From Hyphomicrobium_A sp963782555 (GTDB lineage Bacteria > Pseudomonadota > Alphaproteobacteria > Rhizobiales > Hyphomicrobiaceae), in assembly GCA_963782555.1 (NCBI GenBank), contig CAWAKB010000001.1, positions 558,001 through 622,000 on the forward strand: 64,000 bases of DNA. Direction: 5' to 3'. Position numbers and translations under genes: made by a program. Positions 1 through 8,254 of this stretch are shown here, piece by piece (within the stretch, counting starts at the first letter, position 1; every line of letters starts with the position of its first letter). The notes below the pieces were generated by a model. The model searched no databases. It worked only from the letters and a program-made list of their open reading frames with translations, and was not told where the DNA came from.

Positions 1-432
1 CCACAGCGCCAGCTCGTAGCCGCGGTCGCCGAGGAAGGCGAGCCAGCGGGCGTAGCGCACGACCACGTCGAACTCGTCGCCGTGGATGACGAGATAGCGG
101 CGGCCGTCGGCGGTGGTGTGCACGGTCTGGTGCTCGATCTCGATGCCGCCGAAATGCGACCCGCAGTATTGGCGCAGGCCCTCGTCGTGGTTGCCGGGAA
201 TGAACACGATGCGCGTGCCCTTGCGCACCTTGCGCAGGAGCTTCTGCAGCACGTCGTTGTGGGATTGCGGCCAGATGGCGCCACGGCGGATGCGCCAGAA
301 ATCGATGATATCGCCGACAAGGTAGATCGTGTCCGCGTCGCACTCTTTCAGGAAGTCGAGAAGCACGTCGGCTTGCGCCGCCCGCGTTCCAAGGTGCACG
401 TCAGATATGAACAGCGTGCGGTAGTCGGCCAT
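1..432 (-). CDS. LpxH-like metallophosphoesterase (UDP-2,3-diacylglucosamine diphosphatase family), partial
   Basis: The gene runs off the left edge, and 144 N-terminal codons are visible from ATG at 432. The metal-binding blocks of calcineurin-like phosphoesterases appear in order: FISDVHLG, LVGDIIDFW, PGNHDE and VIHGDEFD. Their spacing fits the UDP-2,3-diacylglucosamine diphosphatase (LpxH/COG2908) group, which makes lipid X in lipid A synthesis at the cytoplasmic face of the inner membrane. Many alphaproteobacteria use the unrelated LpxI for that step, so this protein may act on another substrate. An AAGGG Shine-Dalgarno-like element lies 7 nt upstream of the ATG. Family assignment is good; exact substrate is inferred. 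Confidence 0.85.
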   Translation of the reverse strand, partial: MADYRTLFISDVHLGTRAAQADVLLDFLKECDADTIYLVGDIIDFWRIRRGAIWPQSHNDVLQKLLRKVRKGTRIVFIPGNHDEGLRQYCGSHFGGIEIEHQTVHTTADGRRYLVIHGDEFDVVVRYARWLAFLGDRGYELALW

Positions 433-708
433 GCTCAGCCCTTTCGAGCAATTTCGATCTCCTTATCAACGTCTAAGGAAGGACCATGACGGGATTCAAA
501 TTGCAGGATTGTGACAAGCGACGGCTCTATTGGCGCTTTCTTGGTAAACCGGTTGCTGCCAGGTGACGCACGGCGGGCGCGGCAAGACGGCGCGGCAGGG
601 GGGCGAGCTGGCGCCGGCCCAGCCTGGGGAGGGCCCATGTGCGCCGCCAATCGTAGAACCGCGGCACGCGCCGCGTCCCGGCTCAAAGCCGGCGGGCCGG
701 CTCTGGTC

Positions 709-1593
709 TCAGTACACCTTGACGGGGAAGTAGCGCTCCACCAGCTCCTCGAGCCGGCCGTTGGCGCGCAGACGTGCGAGCGCGCCATTGATGAGCGTCT
801 TGATCTGCGGATCGTTCTTGGGCACGGCCACGGCGATGCCGTCGCCGAAGTACTTTGGCTCCAGGTAGGGGCCGCCCTTCATCTCGCAGCAGCGCTTCGA
901 GGCCGTGCCGTGCAGCCAGAAGATGAGGCTTATTCCGTCGTCGAACACGTAGTCGACCTGCTTCTGGAGCAGCGCGTCGCGGGCAAGGTCGGGGGTCTCG
1001 TAGCTCTTGATGGCGCTCGAGCGGAAGAAAGTTTTGAGGTAGGCCTCGTGCGCCGTGTTCTTGGCGACGCCGATGCGCTTACCGTCCAGGCCTTCGGGCG
1101 TCATCTCGATGGGCTTGCCCCCGAGCCTGCCGACGAAACGGCCGGGCGTGTAGAAGTAGCGGTCGGTGAAATCGACCGAGGCCAGCGCCTCCGGCGTCAC
1201 CGCATGCGAGGCGATGACCGCATCGGCCTCGCCGCGCTTCAACGCCAGCAGCTGCTCTCCCCAGGGGCGCACCTTGATATCGCAAGCGGTTTCGAGCTCG
1301 GCGCAGATGGCGCGGGCAACGTCGACGTTGAACCCCACCAGCACGCCGTCCTCGTCGTAGAAATTGAAGGGCGGGAAGTCGCTTTCGGTAAGGAAGCGGA
1401 CGACGACGCGCTTGGTTGGTTGGGTCGTCTGCTCGATGACCACCGGGGGCGGCCCGTCATCCTGGGCGAAGGCCGCAGGTGGAGCCGAGGCAAGCGCGCC
1501 GAGACACAGGAGCATCAGGCCAGCAGCGCGCCTCCACCAGCACGCGTGCTGACGGGAGGGGCAACCGGGTCGGGGCAACGGTGTTGAGCGCAT
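709..1593 (-). CDS. ABC transporter periplasmic substrate-binding protein (family 3, polar amino acid type)
   Basis: 294 aa from ATG at 1593. A long basic n-region is followed by a hydrophobic core ending in APPAAFAQ, a signal peptide for export. The mature part has the family 3 solute-binding pattern: FLTESDFPPFNFYDEDG, then VGFNVDVARAICAEL, and LLALKRGEADAVIAS, ending near residue 294 with LEELVERYFP. Such proteins hand amino acids or small organic acids to an ABC permease. No permease or ATPase gene adjoins it, so it is either an orphan receptor or serves a transporter encoded elsewhere. A weak 6-bp hairpin at 687-702 follows the stop codon. Ligand unknown. Confidence 0.85.
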   Translation of the reverse strand: MRSTPLPRPGCPSRQHACWWRRAAGLMLLCLGALASAPPAAFAQDDGPPPVVIEQTTQPTKRVVVRFLTESDFPPFNFYDEDGVLVGFNVDVARAICAELETACDIKVRPWGEQLLALKRGEADAVIASHAVTPEALASVDFTDRYFYTPGRFVGRLGGKPIEMTPEGLDGKRIGVAKNTAHEAYLKTFFRSSAIKSYETPDLARDALLQKQVDYVFDDGISLIFWLHGTASKRCCEMKGGPYLEPKYFGDGIAVAVPKNDPQIKTLINGALARLRANGRLEELVERYFPVKVY

Positions 1594-1698
1594 GCTTGGG
1601 CGTTGTGTGGCGGAGCGGAAGAATCGAACCCGCTATGGATATACCGAACACTGTGGCAAGATCATCCTTTTCGACCTCCTGGGGGGAGGGGTTTTTTC

Positions 1699-3266
1699 GT
1701 GCAGTGTGCCCGCGTCCCGGCCGAGGCCCACGGCAGCCTCAGCGCCGCAAGCGCCGAGCCGGCGATTTTGCCGGCGGTTTTAGCTGGTCCGACAGAGCTG
1801 AAAGCCTGCCCGGACCGCCTGCGCCAGGCCGTCCACGGGCTCGCACAGCGCTCGCCGGAGCTCTCCGCTGCGACGGGGCTCCCCGCGTGTGGCAGAAGGG
1901 CACGCTTGGCGCCCTTGCCGCGACTGCCGCCGCCGGCGCGCTGTTGGCGCCCGAGGCGACGCTCGTCGCCCTTCTCGCGGTCATGGCGATCCCCTTTTTG
2001 CTCGTGGTGGCGCTGCGGGTGATCTCGCTCTGGCATCTCCTCGGCAAAGCGCAGCTGACGGGCGGTGAGGCGAGGCCGGCCGACGGGACGCTGCCGCTCT
2101 ACACGGTGCTGGTCCCGCTCTACCGCGAGGCGGCCGTGGTGCCGCACCTTTTGTGCGCGCTTTCCCGCATCGATTACCCCGCCGACAGGCTCGAAGTGCT
2201 GCTCATCGTCGAGAGCGTGGATGGGGAGACGCAGGCCGCCTTGGCACAAGCCGCACTTCGTCCCCACATGCGCGTCCTTGTCGTTCCCGACGGCGAGCCG
2301 CGCACCAAGCCGCGCGCGCTCCAGTATGCGCTGCAGTTCGCCCGTGGCGACTATGTCGTCGTCTACGACGCCGAGGACGTTCCCGAGCCCGATCAGCTGC
2401 GGTGCGCGCTTGCAGCACTGCGGGCGGCACCCGGCCGGCTGGGCTGCCTGCAGGCCCAGCTCAACATCTACAACTCGTGCACGAGCTGGCTGACGCGCCA
2501 GTTCACCATCGAATATACCGCGCTCATCGATGCCATTCTGCCGACGCTGGAGCGCCTCCGGCTGCCGGTGCCGCTGGGCGGCACCTCGAACCATTTCCCC
2601 CGCGCCGTGCTCGATGCCGTCGGCGGCTGGGACCCTTTCAACGTGACCGAGGACGCCGACCTCGGCATCCGCTTGGCGCGCGCCGGTTGGCACGTCGGCG
2701 TTCTGCACTCCACCACCTGGGAAGAGGCCCCGCCGACGTTCGCCGTGTGGCGCGGCCAGCGCACGCGCTGGCTCAAGGGCTGGATGCAGACCTATCTCGT
2801 GCACATGCGCCAACCCCGACGTCTGTGGCGGCAGCTCGGCGCGCGGCGCTTTCTCGGCCTGCAAGTGCTGATGGGTGGGCTCATCCTGTCGGCGCTGGTG
2901 CATCCCTGGTTCTACGTGCTGGTCGCGCTCGATTTCTGGCAGGGGCGGCTTTTTGGTGTGCCGGCCTCGCTCTTGGGGCAATCGCTGTTGTGGATCGGTG
3001 TCTTCAACGTGGTCGCCGGCTATGTGAGCGCCATCGCGCTCGGCTGCGTGTCGGCGGCGCGCCGCGGCCGGCCGGCGCTTGCCGCGCACGCCGTGTTGAT
3101 GCCGGTCTACTGGCTCGGTATCTCGTTCGCGGCCTATAGGGCCCTGGCCCAGCTCGTCTCTGCGCCCTATCATTGGGAGAAGACGGAGCACTTCGCGCAA
3201 GCCACGCGATCAAACTCCGTCGCGTACGATCGGGGCTCCGAGACGCCCCCGATCGCCGCGGAGTGA
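1699..3266 (+). CDS. GT2 family glycosyltransferase (cellulose-synthase-like), frameshifted near 1887
   Basis: The body from about 1887 to 3266 is a processive-type GT2 enzyme: two N-terminal membrane segments, a nucleotide-sugar domain with VPLYREA, a DAED metal site and a VTEDADLG acid, then QRTRWLKG (the QxxRW motif), followed by about four membrane helices. It probably transfers sugars from a nucleotide donor to a membrane-linked or exported polymer. Upstream, the sensible N-terminal sequence lies in another frame, starting at GTG 1699 behind a strong GGGAGGGG Shine-Dalgarno 7 nt away and reading to SAATGLPA at 1887. Removing one TG from the TGTG at 1887-1890 would join SAATGLPA to WQKGTLGAL. 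I infer one gene with a 2-bp frameshift. If the shift is real, a shorter product could start at GTG 1887 or ATG 1635. Confidence 0.8.
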
Positions 3267-3280
3267 GAAGGATCAGGTCG

Positions 3281-3475
3281 ATGCCGGCACGGTCCAAGGC
3301 GCAGCAGCAGGCGGCGGGCATTGCGCTCGCGGCCAAGCGCGGCGAGATCCCGGTGGCCAAGCTCAGAGGCGCATCACGGTCGATGTTCGTATCGATGTCG
3401 GAGCGCCAACTTGAGGAGTATGCCGAGACGCCGCGCAAGAACTTGCCGAAGAAGAAGAGCGCAAAGAAAGGCTAG
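3281..3475 (+). CDS. DUF3008 family small basic protein
   Basis: 64 aa from ATG at 3281, 14 nt after the glycosyltransferase stop, with AGAAGGA upstream as ribosome-binding site. The opening MPARSKAQQQAAGIALAAKR, the central GASRSMFVSMSERQLEEYA and the lysine-rich tail KKKSAKKG are the hallmarks of the DUF3008 family. These are short, highly charged cytoplasmic proteins common in proteobacteria, often next to stress or DNA-repair genes; no function is established. Here it converges on the DNA ligase D gene, only 10 bp from its stop codon. Confidence 0.85.
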   Translation: MPARSKAQQQAAGIALAAKRGEIPVAKLRGASRSMFVSMSERQLEEYAETPRKNLPKKKSAKKG

Positions 3476-3485
3476 CGCGCCTGCC

Positions 3486-5957
3486 TCAGGCGAAGAAGCG
3501 CGCGGCGTCCTTGCCGATGCGCTGGCGCCTCTTGAAGTAACCCTTCCAGGGATCGGACTTCTGCTGCTTGATCCGCTTGAGGACGCTCGGGATGGTGAAG
3601 GCGTTGGCGTGCGCGACGCGCCCGAGCTCGCTCCACGACACGGGTGTCGCCACGCTGGCGGTGCCTCTGGCACGCGGCGAATAAGGCGCGATGGCGGTCG
3701 CGCCGCGCTCGTTGCGCAGCCAGTCGATAAAGATGCGCCCTTTGCGTTTGACCTTCGACATGGTGGCGGTGAAGCGCTGCGGCTCGGTCTCGGCAAGCTT
3801 CGTCGCCACGCCCTTGGCGAAGGCCTTCACCTCGTCCCAGCCCCGGCTCTTATCGAGCGGCACCACGACGTGGATGCCCTTGCCGCCGGTAACCAGCGGG
3901 AAGCTTTCGAGCCCGGCCACCTTGAGCAGCTCGCGCACGTCGCGCGCGGCCTCGCGTACGTCGGCGAAGCTGAGGCCGCTGTCGGGGTCGAGGTCGAACA
4001 CCAGGCGGTCGGGATGCTCGAGCGTGTCGGCGTGCGAGCCCCAGATGTGCAGCTCGAGCCCGCCGATCTGGGCCGCGCCCACGAGCCCGGAAGGGCTGTC
4101 GATCATCAGATACTTGGCGACGCCGCCGTCGCTCTCCTTGATGGAGATGGCTTTGAGGGCGCGCGGCATGCCCTTCGCGGTGTGCTTCTGGAAGAAGCAC
4201 TCCTCGCCGGTACCCTCAGGGCAGCGCACCAGGCTCAAGGGGCGCCCTGCAAGGTGCGGCAGCATGCGGTCGCTGACGCTGAGCAGATACTCGGCAAGCT
4301 CGGCCTTGGTGATGCCGGCCTCCGCGAACAGCACCTTGTCGGGGCTCGTCAGCGCCACCCCGGCAATGTTCGGGTCCGATGACTTTTGGTTCGCCATGCT
4401 TGAGACCGGTTGCGATTGCACGGACTTTGCGGGCTTGTCGCCGCGCAGTCCCAAAAACGAGGGGTGGCGCAGGCGACCCTCTCGCGTGCGCTCCGTGTAG
4501 CTAATCTGCGCCACGAGGCGGGGCTCGACCCAGCAGGCGTCGCGTCCGATTTCAGCCGGGGCGTCGACGAACGGGCTCGACTTGCGGGCGAGCTTTGTGA
4601 GCCGCGCACCCAGATCGTGCAGGTCATCTTCGTCGAAGCCGGTGCCGACGCGGCCGCGGTAGTGCAGATCCTTGCCCACATATTCGCCGAGTAGCAAGGA
4701 GGCGAAGGCTCGGCCCTTCTTGGTGGAGCGCCGGTAGCCGCCGATGACGAACTCGTCGTTGCCCTCGCATTTGATCTTGAGCCAACTCTTGGTGCGCCGT
4801 GACAAATAGGGGCTATCGGCGCGTTTGGAGACGATGCCTTCCAGCCCCATGCGGCAGGCCTTGGCGAACACCTCCGCGCCGTGGCCGACGACGTCGCCGC
4901 TGTAGCGGACGGCATGTGGCGGCGGCTTGAGAAGCTTTTGCAGCATCTCCTTGCGCCGGGCCAGCGGCTCCTTGCGCACGCTGCGCCCATTGAGCTCGAG
5001 GAGGTCGAAGACGAAGTAGGTGAGCGGGACCTTTCCTTCCCTGAGCCCATGTTGCAGCCGGGCAAAGCTTGATCGGCCCTCTTCGTCGAGGGCGACGATC
5101 TCACCGTCGAGCAGCGCGCTTTTTACGTCGAGATCCTGCAGTGCGCGGGCGACGCCTGAAAACTTCGCCGTCCAGTCCTGCCCGGAGCGGGTGAAGATGC
5201 GGACGCGGCCCCCACCGAGCGCGGCGAGTGCCCGGTAGCCGTCATACTTGATCTCGTGCAGCCAGTCGTCTCCGGCCGGCGGTGTCGCGACCAGCGTTGC
5301 AAGCTCAGGCGCAACGAACTGAGGCGGCCGACCTTTGGCGTGTCCGCTCTTGGATGTCTGCGGGTCGGGGGCGCCGGCGGCGATCTGGGAAAGATCGCGG
5401 CCCGTCGCCACGCTCGTGGTCCAGCGTTGCACCGGGTCCTTGCCGGGCTCGGCGTAACGGTCGCGCTCCTTGATGAGCAGCCAGTTCTCGCGCGTCTCCT
5501 TCGGCTTTTTGGGCAGCCGCACCAGGGCGAAGCCGCCTTTGAGGCGCTCCCCGTCGAGCTCGAATTTTAACAGGCCGTTCTTCAGTCCCTCGTGCGGATC
5601 GCCTTGCGGGCGCCACGTCCCTTCGTCCCACAGCATGACGGTGCCGCCGCCATATTGGCCCTTGGGAATGGTGCCCTCGAAGCTTCCGTATTCAATCGGG
5701 TGGTCCTCGACGTGCACGGCCAGGCGCTTGTCGGCGGGATTGAGACTGGGGCCGCGCGTTACCGCCCAGCTCTTGAGGACGCCGTCGAGCTCCAAGCGGA
5801 AATCGAAGTGCAGCCGCCGCGCGTCGTGTTTCTGGATGATGAAGTGATTGTCGCGCGGCTTGCGCGCGGCCTTGCGTCCGACTTTGCCTTTGGGCTCGGC
5901 CGTGCGGGCGAAGTCCCGCTTCTCCTGGTAGCTCTTGAGGGCTGCCGAGCGGCGCAT
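3486..5957 (-). CDS. ligD: DNA ligase D, non-homologous end-joining ligase/polymerase/phosphoesterase
   Basis: 823 aa, the usual size, in the Pseudomonas domain order. The 3'-phosphoesterase domain (about residues 30-160) has HDARRLHFDFRLE and a GTIPKGQYGGG loop. The ATP-dependent ligase domain (about 210-510) carries KYDGYR with the adenylated lysine. The polymerase/primase domain (about 540-810) has FDLDPD metal ligands. With Ku, such enzymes process and seal double-strand breaks, mainly in non-growing cells. No Ku gene is in this window. ATG at 5957 is chosen because the next residues (SYQEKRDFARTAEP) match the family start. An EcfG-type promoter with an inverted repeat lies just upstream (5985-6024), suggesting general-stress control. 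Confidence 0.95.
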   Translation of the reverse strand: MRRSAALKSYQEKRDFARTAEPKGKVGRKAARKPRDNHFIIQKHDARRLHFDFRLELDGVLKSWAVTRGPSLNPADKRLAVHVEDHPIEYGSFEGTIPKGQYGGGTVMLWDEGTWRPQGDPHEGLKNGLLKFELDGERLKGGFALVRLPKKPKETRENWLLIKERDRYAEPGKDPVQRWTTSVATGRDLSQIAAGAPDPQTSKSGHAKGRPPQFVAPELATLVATPPAGDDWLHEIKYDGYRALAALGGGRVRIFTRSGQDWTAKFSGVARALQDLDVKSALLDGEIVALDEEGRSSFARLQHGLREGKVPLTYFVFDLLELNGRSVRKEPLARRKEMLQKLLKPPPHAVRYSGDVVGHGAEVFAKACRMGLEGIVSKRADSPYLSRRTKSWLKIKCEGNDEFVIGGYRRSTKKGRAFASLLLGEYVGKDLHYRGRVGTGFDEDDLHDLGARLTKLARKSSPFVDAPAEIGRDACWVEPRLVAQISYTERTREGRLRHPSFLGLRGDKPAKSVQSQPVSSMANQKSSDPNIAGVALTSPDKVLFAEAGITKAELAEYLLSVSDRMLPHLAGRPLSLVRCPEGTGEECFFQKHTAKGMPRALKAISIKESDGGVAKYLMIDSPSGLVGAAQIGGLELHIWGSHADTLEHPDRLVFDLDPDSGLSFADVREAARDVRELLKVAGLESFPLVTGGKGIHVVVPLDKSRGWDEVKAFAKGVATKLAETEPQRFTATMSKVKRKGRIFIDWLRNERGATAIAPYSPRARGTASVATPVSWSELGRVAHANAFTIPSVLKRIKQQKSDPWKGYFKRRQRIGKDAARFFA

Positions 5958-5984
5958 ATGGCCTCAGGCACGCAAGACTGCTGA

Positions 5985-6008
5985 CATGTGGGCATTATAA
6001 CCCACATG
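5985..6008. promoter_or_regulatory. Perfect 8-bp inverted repeat over the ligD -10 region, operator candidate
   Basis: CATGTGGG (5985-5992) and CCCACATG (6001-6008) form a perfect inverted repeat around the 8-nt spacer CATTATAA, which holds the putative -10 element. It sits between the response regulator stop and the ligD start. The symmetry and overlap with the promoter suggest a repressor site; the regulator is unknown. There is no T-run, so a terminator for the response regulator gene is less likely. Confidence 0.4.
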
Positions 6009-6024
6009 CGTCCGGTAAAGTTCC
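5999..6024 (-). promoter_or_regulatory. Predicted EcfG (general stress sigma) promoter of ligD
   Basis: On the minus strand GGAAC (6024-6020) is followed after 17 nt by GGTT (6002-5999). This fits the alphaproteobacterial EcfG/RpoE2 consensus GGAAC-N16/17-cGTT except for the non-critical first base of the -10 element. Expected transcription start is near 5992, about 35 nt before the ligD ATG. A sigma70-like TATAAT (5999-5994) overlaps the same place, so housekeeping transcription is an alternative. In Sinorhizobium some NHEJ genes are known to be under RpoE2 control, which agrees with this reading. Confidence 0.6.
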
Positions 6025-6040
6025 GTTTAAGAAGAGCTTT

Positions 6041-6454
6041 CTAGGCGGCGGGCGGGAGCTTGGCGCGGGGATCAGCAACCTCTCTGACCAGCCGCAAGAG
6101 CGTCGCGGCCCTGACGGGCTTGGTGACGAACCGCACCCCGAGCGGCAGGTGCGTGCGATTGGGCTCAAAAACGCCAGACACCAGCACCACGCCCAGGCGC
6201 GGGCGGTCTACGCGTACCCTGCGGGCGAGCTCAATGCCGTTGACGGAGCCCGGCATCGCCACGTCGCTGACAATGGCGCAGATGCCGCCCTTGCGCGACA
6301 GCACGGTCAGCGCCTCTTGGCCGTTCGCGGCCGCGATCACCTCAAAGCCCAATTCGGCAAGAACGTCGGCCACGTAGTCGCGCACGAGCGGCTCGTCCTC
6401 GACGACGAGCACTGTGGCCACACTGGGTCGGGCACCGGTAAGGATCGTAGTCAT
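6041..6454 (-). CDS. Single-domain response regulator (CheY-like receiver)
   Basis: 137 aa made almost only of a receiver domain. VLVVEDEPLVRDYVADVL gives the acidic pair, AIVSDVAMPG the phosphorylatable aspartate (about residue 67), VVLVSGV the switch residue region, and FVTKPV the conserved lysine. There is no output domain, so it probably works as a phosphate shuttle or by protein contact. ATG 6454 is the natural start, but the EcfG-type promoter at 6463-6487 would start transcription almost at this codon, implying a leaderless or very short leader mRNA. Single-domain regulators are common members of the general stress response in Rhizobiales. No kinase gene is adjacent. Confidence 0.88.
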   Translation of the reverse strand: MTTILTGARPSVATVLVVEDEPLVRDYVADVLAELGFEVIAAANGQEALTVLSRKGGICAIVSDVAMPGSVNGIELARRVRVDRPRLGVVLVSGVFEPNRTHLPLGVRFVTKPVRAATLLRLVREVADPRAKLPPAA

Positions 6455-6462
6455 GAGCCCCC

Positions 6463-6487
6463 AACGGATTGAAGCTGCGCCGGTTCC
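6463..6487 (-). promoter_or_regulatory. Predicted EcfG promoter of the response regulator gene
   Basis: On the minus strand GGAAC (6487-6483) is separated by exactly 16 nt from CGTT (6466-6463), a perfect match to the EcfG consensus GGAAC-N16-CGTT. The -10 element ends 9 nt before the response regulator ATG at 6454. Position, orientation and spacing all fit. No start-site data are available. Confidence 0.7.
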
Positions 6488-6654
6488 CGCAAAAGCTGCG
6501 CCGGCGATGCAAGGCAGGTGCGATCGATCAGCAGAGCAACAATCGTGTGGATCGGTGCGTCCTTTTGTCCAACGTCGCGGACGCATCAGCTAGTGTCTTG
6601 CGCGCTCAGTCTGTCGAAAGCGAGCCTTGGCTCGGGAGCGGGAGAAGGGCCGCT

Positions 6655-8094
6655 ATGGCGCACACGGTCCTGCCGAGCCTCACAAAGACGCAAGAGCCTG
6701 GCGACGCAAATCGCTCGTGGCGCGCACCCTTGGCGATCCTGGCGGCATGCCTCGTCTACGGCGCGTTCGAGATCGCAACCGCGCCGGCAGAGCCTATCAT
6801 GGGCGGCGACGCCTACGCCTTCCTCATCTTCTATCCCTCGCGCCCGTCCGGATATCCGCTGGCTCTGTGGGCTCTGGGCGCCGAGACGACCGTGCTCCTG
6901 CAGCCGCTCGTCTATGCGGCGGCGCTTGCCTGGCTCACGCTTGAGATGCTCGCCTGGACGCGCGCGCGGTGGCTGGCGGCGGCACTGTTCCTGTGCCTGG
7001 CGGCGAACCCGGCGCTCAACAAGTGGCACGACGTCGTCATGTCGGAATCCCTGTTTCTGACCCTGCAGCTGTGCGTGCTCGCTGCAAGCGTGCGGTGCAT
7101 GCGCGTGGGCGACATCGCCTCGCTCGCGTATGCGTCCATTCTGGTTGGCGCCGCTGCGATCGTGAGGCAAGCCGGGCTCTTCTTGGCCATCGTGCCCTTG
7201 GTCGTCGCCTTCGCCTTTTTCCGCAAGGACCGCTTGGCCGTGGCGCTCATCGTGGCGTTGCTGCCGGCCTTTGTCACCGTTGCGGCGGAGCGCGGCGCGT
7301 CAGGGCTCTGGCGCGGGCAGGCGATGTTCAGCTCGCAGCTGAGCGAGCACCTCTATTCGCAAGGCGCCTTGATCGACAGTCCGGTGGAAGCGGCGTCCGT
7401 TGCACGCTTTGCCCCCATCCGGGCGCTCATACGCGATGCCCCCAACACGGATGCAAAGCAGACGCTTGCCATCGAGTACGTCAATTGCGTGCAGCACGCC
7501 TGCTCCGATCAGTTCGCGATTCCTCTTGAGGAGAAGCGCCGGGTGGGCTTGGCCCGGATCCTCGCCGCGCCCCGCGCGTATGCCGTCCTGCTCTGGTTGC
7601 AGTATCGCGGATTGTGGGCGGTCTACTCCCAGCAGCAACCAGCACTCGCAGCCGATTTCAAAGCCTACGTCGATGCGCACAGGCCGTTGCCGTTCGAGAA
7701 GCTTGTGGAGCCGCTGACGGCCAAGGGGGCGTCGCCGTTCCTATGTCAGTATGCCGCCGTGCTCCGCCCCGCCATCATCGCGGTCGGAGCCGCTACGGGC
7801 GCAATCGCGATTTTCGGGTGGCTGCTGGTTCTGGCGCGAAAAGCCGACGACGTGTTCCTGCTCGGGGTCGCGTGCGCGTGCGCCGCGCATCTGGCGCTTT
7901 TATTCAGCGCGGTGTTCGGCGGCGGGGCGCCGCGCTACACGGCCTCGGTGTGGCCGGCCTTGATGCTGTCGCTGCTGCTGGTGGCGGCCGCGGCGCTGCG
8001 CCGGTTGCAAGCCGGAAGAGGGGGGCGGGATGGAGCGGGCGATCGGGATCGAACCGACGACATTCAGCTTGGGAAGCTGACGTTCTACCACTGA
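6655..8094 (+). CDS. Polytopic membrane protein, probable GT-C (ArnT/PMT-like) glycosyltransferase
   Basis: About 479 aa from ATG 6655, with GGGAGAAGGG just upstream. About ten hydrophobic helices are visible. After helix 1 comes GGDAYAFLIF then SRPSGYPLALW, and later MSESLFLTL. An acidic residue in the first external loop, an RPxGYP block and an MSExLF block are typical of GT-C enzymes using polyprenyl-phosphate sugars, so transfer of a sugar to a lipid or protein on the periplasmic side is inferred. The frame stays open past the last helix and ends inside the antisense of tRNA-Gly (8031-8105), giving the odd hydrophilic tail GDRDRTDDIQLGKLTFYH. It is divergent from the response regulator. 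Confidence 0.75.
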   Translation: MAHTVLPSLTKTQEPGDANRSWRAPLAILAACLVYGAFEIATAPAEPIMGGDAYAFLIFYPSRPSGYPLALWALGAETTVLLQPLVYAAALAWLTLEMLAWTRARWLAAALFLCLAANPALNKWHDVVMSESLFLTLQLCVLAASVRCMRVGDIASLAYASILVGAAAIVRQAGLFLAIVPLVVAFAFFRKDRLAVALIVALLPAFVTVAAERGASGLWRGQAMFSSQLSEHLYSQGALIDSPVEAASVARFAPIRALIRDAPNTDAKQTLAIEYVNCVQHACSDQFAIPLEEKRRVGLARILAAPRAYAVLLWLQYRGLWAVYSQQQPALAADFKAYVDAHRPLPFEKLVEPLTAKGASPFLCQYAAVLRPAIIAVGAATGAIAIFGWLLVLARKADDVFLLGVACACAAHLALLFSAVFGGGAPRYTASVWPALMLSLLLVAAAALRRLQAGRGGRDGAGDRDRTDDIQLGKLTFYH

Positions 8095-8105
8095 ACTACG
8101 CCCGC
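8031..8105 (-). tRNA. tRNA-Gly, anticodon CCC, CCA encoded
   Basis: On the minus strand the molecule starts GCGGGCG at 8105 and ends CGCCCGC-T-CCA at 8031, with a perfect 7-bp acceptor stem. The D-arm has AGTTCAGTGGTAGAA, the anticodon stem TCAGC/GCTGA encloses loop TTCCCAA (anticodon CCC), and the T-arm has GGTTCGATCC. It reads GGG glycine codons. The 3' 64 nt are covered on the other strand by the end of the membrane-protein gene. Confidence 0.95.
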
Positions 8106-8254
8106 GCCGGACCGGGGATGTAACATAGCCGGGCCCTTCCCGAAAAGCCGAAGTAGGGCCGTGCCGGCCGTCCGCGCGGCGTTTCCCCCGGGGAACTGGC
8201 GCCGCCGGGGCTGGGCGGCCCCGTTGTGCCGGCCCGCGTCTGGCTGCATGCTGG

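Noticed and set aside
1607..1637. tRNA 3'-end-like sequence on the minus strand (GGGTTCGATTC followed by CCGCCA)
   Set aside because: The T-stem does not pair well, two bases are missing before the CCA, and no matching 5' acceptor half is found in the next 100 bases. It may be a relic or chance.
1675..1697. Hairpin CCTCC/GGAGG followed by six Ts before the GT2 gene
   Set aside because: The GGGAGGGG arm is better explained as the Shine-Dalgarno sequence of GTG 1699; no gene ends just upstream on this strand.
1662..3200. Long antisense frame opposite the GT2 gene
   Set aside because: No recognised motif, low-complexity composition, and the opposite strand is clearly a glycosyltransferase.
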